From Symsagittifera roscoffensis (Eukaryota; Xenacoelomorpha; Acoela; Convolutidae), in NCBI RefSeq assembly GCF_963678635.1, contig NC_087070.1, positions 53,856,617-53,920,616 on the forward strand: 64,000 nt of DNA, in the 5' to 3' direction. The notes under the pieces are model-generated. The model did no database searches. It had not been told where the DNA came from and was given only the letters and a program-made list of their open reading frames with translations. The position numbers and the translations under genes are program-made. Shown piece after piece: positions 28,701 to 40,700 of this stretch. Positions within the stretch are counted from its first letter, which is position 1. Each line of letters opens with the position of its first letter.

Positions 28701-31700
28701 GAGGAAGAACAAGTTTGAATGTGAAATACATTTTCAACTGCCAGAAGTCAGGAGAATCTTTTCAAATTTCCCTTCCACTGTTCGAGGAAGAACAAGTTTG
28801 AATGTGAAATACACTTTCAACTGCCAGAAGTCAGGAGAATCTTTTCAAAATTCCCTTCCACTCTTCGAGGAAGAACAAGTTTGAATGTGAAATACATTTT
28901 CAACTGCCAGAAGTCAGGAGAATTTTTTCAAATTCCCCTTCCACTCTTCGAGGAAGAACAAGTTTGAATGTGAAATACACTTTCAACTGCCAGAAGTCAG
29001 GAGAATCTTGTCAAAATTCCCTTCCACTCTTCGAGGAAGAACAAGTTTGAATGTGAAATACATTTTCAACTGCCAGAAGTCAGGAGAATCTTTTCAAATT
29101 TCCCTTCCACTGTTCGAGGAAGAACAAGTTTGAATGTGAAATACACTTTCAACTGCCAGAAGTCAGGAGAATCTTTTCAAAATTCCCTTCCACTCTTCGA
29201 GGAAGAACAAGTTTGAATGTGAAATACACTTTCAACTGCCAGAAGTCAGGAGAATCTTTTTAAATTTCCCTTCCACTCTTCGAGAAAGAACAAGTTTGAA
29301 TGTGAAATACACTTTCAACTGCCAGAAGTCAGGAGAATCTTTTCAAATGTCCCTTCCACTCTTCGAGGAAGAACAAGTTTGAATGTGAAATACACTTTCA
29401 ACTGCCAGAAGTCAGGAGAATCTTTTCAAATTTCCCTTCCACTCTTCGAGGAAGAACAAGTTTGAATGTGAAATACACTTTCAACTGCCAGAAGTCAGGA
29501 GAATCTTTTCAAATTTCCCTTCCACTCTTCGAGGAAGAACAAGTTTGAATGTGAAATACACTTTCAACTGCCAGAAGTCAGGAGAATCTTTTCAAATTTC
29601 CCTTCCACTCTTCGAGGAAGAACAAGTTTGAATGTGAAATACACTTTCAACTGCCAGAAGTCAGGAGAATCTTTTCAAATGTCCCTTCCACTCTTCGAGG
29701 AAGAACAAGTTTGAATGTGAAATACACTTTCAACTGCCAGAAGTCAGGAGAATCTTTTCAAAATTCCCTTCCACTCTTCGAGGAAGAACAAGTTTGAATG
29801 TGAAATACACTTTCAACTGCCAGAAGTCAGGAGAATCTTTTCAAAATTCCCTTCCACTCTTCGAGGAAGAACAAGTTTGAATGTGAAATACACTTTCAAC
29901 TGCCAGAAGTCAGGAGAATCTTTTCAAATTTCCCTTCCACTCTTCGAGCAAGAACAAGTTTGAATGTGAAATACACTTTCAACTGCCAGAAGTCAGGAGA
30001 ATCTTTTCAAATTTCCCTTCCACTCTTCGAGGAAGAACAAGTTTGAATGTGAAATACACTTTCAACTGCCAGAAGTCAGGAGAATCTTTTCAAATTTCCC
30101 TTCCACTCTTCGAGGAAGAACAAGTTTGAATGTGAAATACACTTTCAACTGCCAGAAGTCAGGAGAATTTTTTCAAATTCCCCTTCCACTGTTCTAGGAA
30201 GAACAAGTTTGAATGTGAAATACACTTTCAACTGCCAGAAGTCAGGAGAATCTTTTCAAAATTCCCTTCCACTCTTCGAGGAAGAACAAGTTTGAATGTG
30301 AAATACACTTTCAACTGCCAGAAGTCAGGAGAATCTTTTTAAATTTCCCTTCCACTCTTCGAGGAAGAACAAGTTTGAATGTGAAATACACTTTCAACTG
30401 CCAGAAGTCAGGAGAATCTTTTCAAATGTCCCTTCCACTCTTCGAGGAAGAACAAGTTTGAATGTGAAATACACTTTCAACTGCCAGAAGTCAGGAGAAT
30501 CTTTTCAAATTTCCCTTCCACTCTTCGAGGAATAACAAGTTTGAATGTGAAATACACTTTCAACTGCCAGAAGTCAGGAGAATCTTTTCAAATTTCCCTT
30601 CCACTCTTCGAGGAAGAACAAGTTTGAATGTGAAATACACTTTCAACTGCCAGAAGTCAGGAGAATCTTTTCAAATTTCCCTTCCACTCTTCGAGGAAGA
30701 ACAAGTTTGAATGTGAAATACACTTTCAACTGCCAGAAGTCAGGAGAATTTTTTCAAATTCCCCTTCCACTCTTCGAGGAAGAACAAGTTTGAATGTGAA
30801 ATACACTTTCAACTGCCAGAAGTCAGGAGAATCTTGTCAAAATTCCCTTCCACTCTTCGAGGAAGAACAAGTTTGAATGTGAAATACATTTTCAACTGCC
30901 AGAAGTCAGGAGAATCTTTTCAAATTTCCCTTCCACTGTTCGAGGAAGAACAAGTTTGAATGTGAAATACACTTTCAACTGCCAGAAGTCAGGAGAATCT
31001 TTTCAAAATTCCCTTCCACTCTTCGAGGAAGAACAAGTTTGAATGTGAAATACATTTTCAACTGCCAGAAGTCAGGAGAATTTTTTCAAATTCCCCTTCC
31101 ACTCTTCGAGGAAGAACAAGTTTGAATGTGAAATACACTTTAAACTGCAAGAAGTCAGGAGAATCTTGTCAAAATTCCCTTCCACTCTTCGAGGAAGAAC
31201 AAGTTTGAATGTGAAATACACTTTCAACTGCCAGAAGTCAGGAGAACCTTTTTAAATTTCCCTTCCACTCTTCGAGGAAGAACAAGTTTGAATGTGAAAT
31301 ACACTTTCAACTGCCAGAAGTCAGGAGAATCTTTTCAAATGTCCCTTCCACTCTTCGAGGAAGAACAAGTTTGAATGTGAAATACACTTTCAACTGCCAG
31401 AAGTCAGGAGAATCTTTTTAAATTTCCCTTCCACTCTTCGAGGAAGAACAAGTTTGAATGTGAAATACACTTTCAACTGCCAGAAGTCAGGAGAATCTTT
31501 TCAAATGTCCCTTCCACTCTTCGAGGAAGAACAAGTTTGAATGTGAAATACACTTTCAACTGCCAGAAGTCAGGAGAATCTTTTCAAATTTCCCTTCCAC
31601 TCTTCGAGGAAGAACAAGTTTGAATGTGAAATACACTTTCAACTGCCAGAAGTCAGGAGAATTTTTTCAAATTCCCCTTCCACTGTTCTAGGAAGAACAA

Positions 31701-34700
31701 GTTTGAATGTGAAATACACTTTCAACTGCCAGAAGTCAGGAGAATCTTTTCAAAATTCCCTTCCACTCTTCGAGGAAGAACAAGTTTGAATGTGAAATAC
31801 ACTTTCAACTGCCAGAAGTCAGGAGAATCTTTTTAAATTTCCCTTCCACTCTTCGAGGAAGAACAAGTTTGAATGTGAAATACACTTTCAACTGCCAGAA
31901 GTCAGGAGAATCTTTTCAAATGTCCCTTCCACTCTTCGAGGAAGAACAAGTTTGAATGTGAAATACACTTTCAACTGCCAGAAGTCAGGAGAATCTTTTC
32001 AAATTTCCCTTCCACTCTTCGAGGAAGAACAAGTTTGAATGTGAAATACACTTTCAACTGCCAGAAGTCAGGAGAATCTTTTCAAATTTCCCTTCCACTC
32101 TTCGAGGAAGAACAAGTTTGAATGTGAAATACACTTTCAACTGCCAGAAGTCAGGAGAATCTTTTCAAATTTCCCTTCCACTCTTCGAGGAAGAACAAGT
32201 TTGAATGTGAAATACACTTTCAACTGCCAGAAGTCAGGAGAATTTTTTCAAATTCCCCTTCCACTCTTCGAGGAAGAACAAGTTTGAATGTGAAATACAC
32301 TTTCAACTGCCAGAAGTCAGGAGAATCTTGTCAAAATTCCCTTCCACTCTTCGAGGAAGAACAAGTTTGAATGTGAAATACATTTTCAACTGCCAGAAGT
32401 CAGGAGAATCTTTTCAAATTTCCCTTCCACTCTTCGAGGAAGAACAAGTTTGAATGTGAAATACACTTTAAACTGCCAGAAGTCAGGAGAATCTTGTCAA
32501 AATTCCCTTCCACTCTTCGAGGAAGAACAAGTTTGAATGTGAAATACTTTTTTCAACTGCCAGAAGTCAGGAGAACCTTTTTAAATTTCCCTTCCACTCT
32601 TCGAGGAAGAACAAGTTTGAATGTGAAATACACTTTCAACTGCCAGAAGTCAGGAGAATCTTTTCAAATGTCCCTTCCACTCTTCGAGGAAGAACAAGTT
32701 TGAATGTGAAATACACTTTCAACTGCCAGAAGTCAGGAGAATCTTTTTAAATTTCCCTTCCACTCTTCGAGGAAGAACAAGTTTGAATGTGAAATACACT
32801 TTCAACTGCCAGAAGTCAGGAGAATCTTTTCAAATGTCCCTTCCACTCTTCGAGGAAGAACAAGTTTGAATGTGAAATACACTTTCAACTGCCAGAAGTC
32901 AGGAGAATCTTTTCAAATTTCCCTTCCACTCTTCGAGGAAGAACAAGTTTGAATGTGAAATACACTTTCAACTGCCAGAAGTCAGGAGAATCTTTTCAAA
33001 TGTCCCTTCCACTCTTCGAGGAAGAACAAGTTTGAATGTGAAATACACTTTCAACTGCCAGAAGTCAGGAGAATCTTTTCAAATTTCCCTTCCACTCTTC
33101 GAGGAAGAACAAGTTTGAATGTGAAATACACTTTCAACTGCCAGAAGTCAGGAGAATCTTTTCAAATTTCCCTTCCACTCTTCGAGGAAGAACAAGTTTG
33201 AATGTGAAATACACTTTCAACTGCCAGAAGTCAGGAGAATCTTTTCAAATTTCCCTTCCACTCTTCGAGGAAGAACAAGTTTGAATGTGAAATACACTTT
33301 CAACTGCCAGAAGTCAGGAGAATCTTTTCAAATTTCCCTTCCACTGTTCGAGGAAGAACAAGTTTGAATGTGAAATACACTTTCAACTGCCAGAAGTCAG
33401 GAGAATCTTTTCAAAATTCCCTTCCACTCTTCGAGGAAGAACAAGTTTGAATGTGAAATACACTTTCAACTGCCAGAAGTCAGGAGAATCTTTTTAAATT
33501 TCCCTTCCACTCTTCGAGGAAGAACAAGTTTGAATGTGAAATACACTTTCAACTGCCAGAAGTCAGGAGAATCTTTTCAAATGTCCCTTCCACTCTTCGA
33601 GGAAGAACAAGTTTGAATGTGAAATACACTTTCAACTGCCAGAAGTCAGGAGAATCTTTTCAAATTTCCCTTCCACTCTTCGAGGAAGAACAAGTTTGAA
33701 TGTGAAATACACTTTCAACTGCCAGAAGTCAGGAGAATCTTTTCAAATTTCCCTTCCACTCTTCGAGGAAGAACAAGTTTGAATGTGAAATACACTTTCA
33801 ACTGCCAGAAGTCAGGAGAATCTTTTCAAATTTCCCTTCCACTCTTCGAAGAAGAACAAGTTTGAATGTGAAATACAATTTCAACTGCCAGAAGTCAGGA
33901 GAATTTTTTCAAATTCCCCTTCCACTGTTCGAGGAAGAACAAGTTTGAATGTGAAATACACTTTCAACTGCCAGAAGTCAGGAGAATCTTTTCAAAATTC
34001 CCTTCCACTCTTCGAGGAAGAACAAGTTTGAATGTGAAATACACTTTCAACTGCCAGAAGTCAGGAGAATCTTTTTAAATTTCCCTTCCACTCTTCGAGG
34101 AAGAACAAGTTTGAATGTGAAATACACTTTCAACTGCCAGAAGTCAGGAGAATCTTTTCAAATGTCCCTTCCACTCTTCGAGGAAGAACAAGTTTGAATG
34201 TGAAATACACTTTCAACTGCCAGAAGTCAGGAGAATCTTTTCAAATTTCCCTTCCACTCTTCGAGGAAGAACAAGTTTGAATGTGAAATACACTTTCAAC
34301 TGCCAGAAGTCAGGAGAATCTTTTCAAATTTCCCTTCCACTCTTCGAGGAAGAACAAGTTTGAATGTGAAATACACTTTCAACTGCCAGAAGTCAGGAGA
34401 ATCTTTTCAAATTTCCCTTCCACTCTTCGAAGAAGAACAAGTTTGAATGTGAAATACACTTTCAACTGCCAGAAGTCAGGAGAATTTTTTCAAATTCCCC
34501 TTCCACTGTTCGAGGAAGAACAAGTTTGAATGTGAAATACACTTTCAACTGCCAGAAGTCAGGAGAATCTTTTCAAAATTCCCTTCCACTCTTCGAGGAA
34601 GAACAAGTTTGAATGTGAAATACACTTTCAACTGCCAGAAGTCAGGAGAATCTTTTTAAATTTCCCTTCCACTCTTCGAGGAAGAACAAGTTTGAATGTG

Positions 34701-37700
34701 AAATACACTTTCAACTGCCAGAAGTCAGGAGAATCTTTTCAAATGTCCCTTCCACTCTTCGAGGAAGAACAAGTTTGAATGTGAAATACACTTTCAACTG
34801 CCAGAAGTCAGGAGAATCTTTTCAAATTTCCCTTCCACTCTTCGAGGAAGAACAAGTTTGAATGTGAAATACACTTTCAACTGCCAGAAGTCAGGAGAAT
34901 CTTTTCAAATTTCCCTTCCACTCTTCGAGGAAGAACAAGTTTGAATGTGAAATACACTTTCAACTGCCAGAAGTCAGGAGAATCTTTTCAAATTTCCCTT
35001 CCACTCTTCGAGGAAGAACAAGTTTGAATGTGAAATACACTTTCAACTGCCAGAAGTCAGGAGAATTTTTTCAAATTCCCCTTCCACTCTTCGAGGAAGA
35101 ACAAGTTTGAATGTGAAATACACTTTCAACTGCCAGAAGTCAGGAGAATCTTGTCAAAATTCCCTTCCACTCTTCGAGGAAGAACAAGTTTGAATGTGAA
35201 ATACATTTTCAACTGCCAGAAGTCAGGAGAATCTTTTCAAATTTCCCTTCCACTGTTCGAGGAAGAACAAGTTTGAATGTGAAATACACTTTCAACTGCC
35301 AGAAGTCAGGAGAATCTTTTCAAAATTCCCTTCCACTCTTCGAGGAAGAACAAGTTTGAATGTGAAATACATTTTCAACTGCCAGAAGTCAGGAGAATTT
35401 TTTCAAATTCCCCTTCCACTCTTCGAGGAAGAACAAGTTTGAATGTGAAATACACTTTCAACTGCCAGAAGTCAGGAGAATCTTGTCAAAATTCCCTTCC
35501 ACTCTTCGAGGAAGAACAAGTTTGAATGTGAAATACATTTTCAACTGCCAGAAGTCAGGAGAATCTTTTCAAATTTCCCTTCCACTCTTCGAGCAAGAAC
35601 AAGTTTGAATGTGAAATACACTTTCAACTGCCAGAAGTCAGGAGAATCTTTTCAAAATTCCCTTCCACTCTTCGAGGAAGAACAAGTTTGAATGTGAAAT
35701 ACACTTTCAACTGCCAGAAGTCAGGAGAATCTTTTTAAATTTCCCTTCCACTCTTCGAGGAAGAACAAGTTTGAATGTGAAATACACTTTCAACTGCCAG
35801 AAGTCAGGAGAATCTTTTCAAATGTCCCTTCCACTCTTCGAGGAAGAACAAGTTTGAATGTGAAATACACTTTCAACTGCCAGAAGTCAGGAGAATCTTT
35901 TCAAAATTCCCTTCCACTCTTCGAGGAAGAACAAGTTTGAATGTGAAATACACTTTCAACTGCCAGAAGTCAGGAGAATCTTTTCAAATTTCCCTTCCAC
36001 TCTTCGAGCAAGAACAAGTTTGAATGTGAAATACACTTTCAACTGCCAGAAGTCAGGAGAATCTTTTCAAAATTCCCTTCCACTCTTCGAGGAAGAACAA
36101 GTTTGAATGTGAAATACACTTTCAACTGCCAGAAGTAAGGAGAATCTTTTTAACTTTCCCTTCCACTCTTCGAGGAAGAACAAGTTTGAATGTGAAATAC
36201 ACTTTCAACTGCCAGAAGTCAGGAGAATCTTTTCAAATGTCCCTTCCACTCTTCGAGGAAGAACAAGTTTGAATGTGAAATACACTTTCAACTGCCAGAA
36301 GTCAGGAGAATCTTTTCAAAATTCCCTTCCACTCTTCGAGGAAGAACAAGTTTGAATGTGAAATACAATTTCAACTGCCAGAAGTCAGGAGAATCTTTTC
36401 AAATTTCCCTTCCACTCTTCGAGGAACAACAAGTTTGAATGTGAAATACACTTTCAACTCCCAGAAGTCAGGAGAATATTTTCAAAATTCCCTTCCACTC
36501 TTCGAGGAAGAACAAGTTTGATTGTGAAATACACTTTCAACTGCCAGAAGTCAGGAGAATCTTTTTAAATTTCCCTTCCACTCTTCGAGGAAGAACAAGT
36601 TTGAATGTGAAATACACTTTCAACTGCCAGAAGTCAGGAGAATTTTTTCAAATTTCCCTTCCACTCTTCGAGGAAGAACAAGTTTGAATGTGAAATACAC
36701 TTTCAACTGCCAGAAGTCAGGAGAATCTTTTCAAAATTCCCTTCCACTCTTCGAGGAAGAACAAGTTTGAATGTGAAATACACTTTCAACTGCCAGAAGT
36801 CAGGAGAATCTTTTCAAATTTCCCTTCCGCTCTTCGAGGAAGAACAAGTTTGAATGTGAAATACCTTTTCAACTGCCAGAGGTCAGGAGAATTTTTTCAA
36901 AATTCCCTTCCACTCTTCGAGGAAGAACAAGTTTTAATGTGAAATACACTTTCAACTGCCAGAAGTCGGAGAATCTTTTCAAATTTCCCTTCCACTCTTC
37001 GAGGAAGAACAAGTTTGAATGTGAAATACACTTTCAACTGCCAGAAGTCAGGAGAATCTTTTCAAATTTCCCTTCCACTCTTCGAGGAAGAACAAGTTTG
37101 AATGTGAAATACACTTTCAACTGCCAAAAGTCAGGAGAATCTTTTCAAAATTCCCTTCCACTCTTCGAGGAAGAACAAGTTTGAATGTGAAATACACTTT
37201 CAACTGCCATAAGTCAGGAGAATCTTTTCAAATTTCCCTTCCACTCTTCGAGGAAGAACAAGTTTGAATGTGAAATACAATTTCAACTGCCAGAAGTCAG
37301 GAGAATCTTTTCAAATTTCCCTTCCACTCTTCGAGGAAGAACAAGTTTGAATGTGAAATACACTTTCAACTGCCGGGAGTCAGGAGAATCTTTTCAAATT
37401 TCTCTTCCACTCTTCGAGGAAGAACAAGTTTGAATGTGAAATACACTTTCAACTGCCAGAAGTCAGGAGAATCTTTTCAAATTTCCCTTCCACTCTTCGA
37501 GGAAGAACAAGTTTGAATGTGAAATACACTTTCAACTGCCAGAAGTCAGGAGAATCTTTTCAAATTTCCCTTCCACTCTTCGAGGAAGAACAAGTTTGAA
37601 TGTGAAATACACTTTCAACTGCCAGAAGTCTGGAGAATCTTTTCAAATTTCCCTTCCACTCTTCGAGGAAGAACAAGTTTGAATGTGAAATACACTTTCA

Positions 37701-40700
37701 ACTGCCAGAATTCAGGAGAATCTTTTCAAATTTCCCTTCCACTCTTCGAGGAAGAACAAGTTTGAATGTGAAATACACTTTCAACTGCCAGAAGTCAGGA
37801 GAATCTTTTCAAATTTCCCTTCCACTCTTCGAGGAAGAACAAGTTTGAATGTGAAATACACTTTCAACTGCCAGAAGTCAGGAGAATCGTTTCAATTTTC
37901 CCTTCCACTCTTCGAGGAAGAACAAGTTTGAATGTGAAATACACTTTCAACTGCCAGAAGTCAGGAGAATCTTTTCAAAATTCCCTTCCACTCTTCGAGG
38001 AAGAACAAGTTTGAATGTGAAATACACTTTCAACTGCCAGAAGTCAGGAGAATCTTTTCAAATTTTCGTTTCTATCAACTGTGTTGTGTATTGCATCAGT
38101 TTTCACTCATAATTACTCGCAGTCAAATACAGTTTTTTCCCAAAAAATTGCGAGACGAATTCCATGATCTTAAGTAAAACAACTCTAAGTTGCTCGTTGA
38201 AAATGGGTAAAATATCATCGGTTTCCTGTTAAGCCCAGATGTTACAAATTAAAAAAGTTATAACAGTTATAAGTTATAACCTTCCATAAATCATTTTTTT
38301 TTCAAACTATGAAATAACTGCAAGTCTGTTCTATTGGATAAATAACCAATAATGAAAACGTGGACTGGAGATGATGATGATGATGAAAAAGTAGGACTCA
38401 CGGATGACGGACACTTCGAAGTTCATGGCCTCACTGTTGCCCCCTCCTTGTGCCAGACACTTATAGTCTCCATTATCCTCCCCTGTCACCTATAGTCAAT
38501 TTTTCACCGTCTACGAATTCATCAACTCATGATTTTTTTGCCGCTACATAAATGCCTGGGACACAAATGTCCTGACACGGGTATACATAATCAAATCAAC
38601 GACAACTCTCTTGAAATCATCTAACCCCGCGACACGCAAGCCTTTAAAATGAGCGCTGTATGGCAATAGGGGGCCTTTTTTAGGGTTTTTTTTTGGGGGG
38701 GGGGGGGGCATTTTCTGCTTTCGGCTCAAAATTAAGTGCACTCATGTTTGAAGTTAAATTTTAAGATTTTCTTCCACGGTAATCACTTCGATTGAATCAG
38801 ATTCGAGTTCAATGAGCCAATGTTCAAAAAAATATCCGTTCTGTTCTGGGCCTTATAACATGGCAATTCCAGCCCCCCTCCCCCTGCACACATGCACCCA
38901 CCTGTTTGATATAGAGAGTACCATTCAGCCACATCTGGTACTTGGTGTTGTTCTGGATAGGGTTGGCCTCGAAGCTCCAGCTGAAAATGGGCCTGGGAAT
39001 TGCAAAGGGTCTGCACTCAATCCTTCCATCATATCCCTCCTCGAACACCAGACTTCCGTCCACTCGCCACCCAAATTGAGACACAAAGATAGGCTCCACG
39101 TCTAAAGAGGCATCACCAGACAGGGTTTTAAGTTAACACTGTGTATTCACGAGGGACAGGGCGAGCAAACGAAATATTGGTTCTTTTCCACTTTCCTCCA
39201 ATTTTGAACTTCGGGCGTTTTTAGGCACTTTTTGGAAAATTTCGACCAAATAATTGCGTTTTTTTTTGGCGCGCGAAATTAGTATATATTAGCACCGAAG
39301 GCGCTTTTAGAAAAATTTTAGGTCCCTCACCAAAATTGATATCTCAAATTAGACCAAAGGTGGGACCCTTTGGGTCGGCAGGGGGTCGAATCCCTGAGAG
39401 AGGGCGTCCCCGCCATAAAACCGCCCCTGCATGCAGGTCAAGGTTTTCAGCAACATATACCTAATTCCTCGATCAATTTCGTTTTTAGTAATTAAACTAC
39501 CTTCACCTTCTATTTCTTGAAATAAGTGCCACAAGTTTTGTAATTTGACCGACAACCTACCAACTTGTTTTTGGTCAAACTACAAAACTATTTTCACTTT
39601 CTTCCATCTTGAAATGGTAACTTACCATCGACAGTGACTTGAGCGGTTGTGATTGCGTTGCCGTGTTCGTTGAACGCTTCACATTGGTACATGCCCGAAT
39701 GTTCGTCCCGCAGGATCTCGAACTCGAGTGCATTCCCGTTCGGACTCAGACCCGACCCCTGTCTGATGGGCTGTCCGTTGAAGTACCACTGGTACGTGGG
39801 CGCTGGCTCTGCGCTTGCCTAAAATAACAAGGAAAAAAAAAGATTAACCTTCTGTTATGACATTTTTTAGTCATGAACGCAAGGATGGCCGGTTGCTGTG
39901 CAAGTAGCACATAATGTTCCGACCCAATTCTCAGAAAAAAAAAACGTTTTCTTTTTTCTTCAAATTAGTGTTTTTTCTTGTACGTCGTGTGATGATAGAA
40001 AAATACGAACGCGTAGAAATTTAATTAATTAAACACAAACGACTACAATTTTTTTAAAAATAAATAAACAAAAAAGTGAAAAAACACATTTTGCCAAACA
40101 AGTGAAAAAACACATTGAAGTGAAAAACCACATTTTACCAAACACATTTTTTCGCCAAAAAAGCGCTAAATTAAACATCTAAAACTAGTTTTATTAATAG
40201 AAAAATCAAATTTTTTATCCAAAAAGTCTGAAAAAAAAAACAGTTAAGTTCCACATAAATCGAAAAAAAATCGGTCAACAAAAACTTTTTTGATGTTTTG
40301 AAAATCGTCCAGCCCCATCCTCATTCGATAAAAACCTACATCCACCCCTGAGTGTGTATACAAAAATGTGATACTCGCCTCACAACTTAATGTGTGTTGC
40401 TCTCCCGCTCTCGCTTCCAGGTTCTGCAGTGGCTTCGTGATCCTAGGTCGCTCTAAACACAAACTCAATCGATTTAATTTTCCTTCTACGGCATGAAAAA
40501 CAAACTTTTCCTCATCCTTCTTAATTTAATTAATTTATTTATCAAGCCCTGTTTTTGGCCGCTTGTTAGAAAAGCTTATTACAAAAACTGCGTTCTTTCA
40601 GAGCGCGCTTCAACCTCAAAATCGAGCAAAACTGAGTGTCATAAAATATAACTGAAGATGGTCTCTTTGTCGGTGAAAGAGTTGAGCTCAGACCAGCCAC

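Larger units (their letters stand above)
12213..38067. repeat. 83-bp satellite array, about 311 monomers, filling contactin intron 10
   Basis: The monomer reads gaagaacaagtttgaatgtg, aaatacactttcaactgcca, gaagtcaggagaatcttttc, aaatttcccttccactcttc, gag (83 bp). First and last full monomer starts, 12239 and 38000, are 25761 bp apart. That equals 310 x 83 plus 31 bp, which is explained exactly by two 15-bp insertions, 1-bp insertions near 26443 and 32549 and a 1-bp deletion near 36968. Named variants recur: T-to-A giving aaaattccc, aaatgtccc, tttttaaattt, agtaagg...taacttt, gagcaag, ctgttcg, tacaattt, tacatttt, cttgtcaa. Because 83 is not a multiple of 3, reading frames through it close within three monomers; I see no gene in it. 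It accounts for about 97% of the intron. Confidence 0.98.

Noticed and set aside
12237-37184. Short open frames inside the satellite (for example around 12237, 16072, 24788, 28533, 32494 and 36939)
   Set aside because: They are readings of the 83-bp monomer, which closes within three units because 83 is not a multiple of 3. No promoter, splice or conservation evidence supports them as genes.
12213-38067. CRISPR array
   Set aside because: The repeat is contiguous with no unique spacers, and the DNA is animal.
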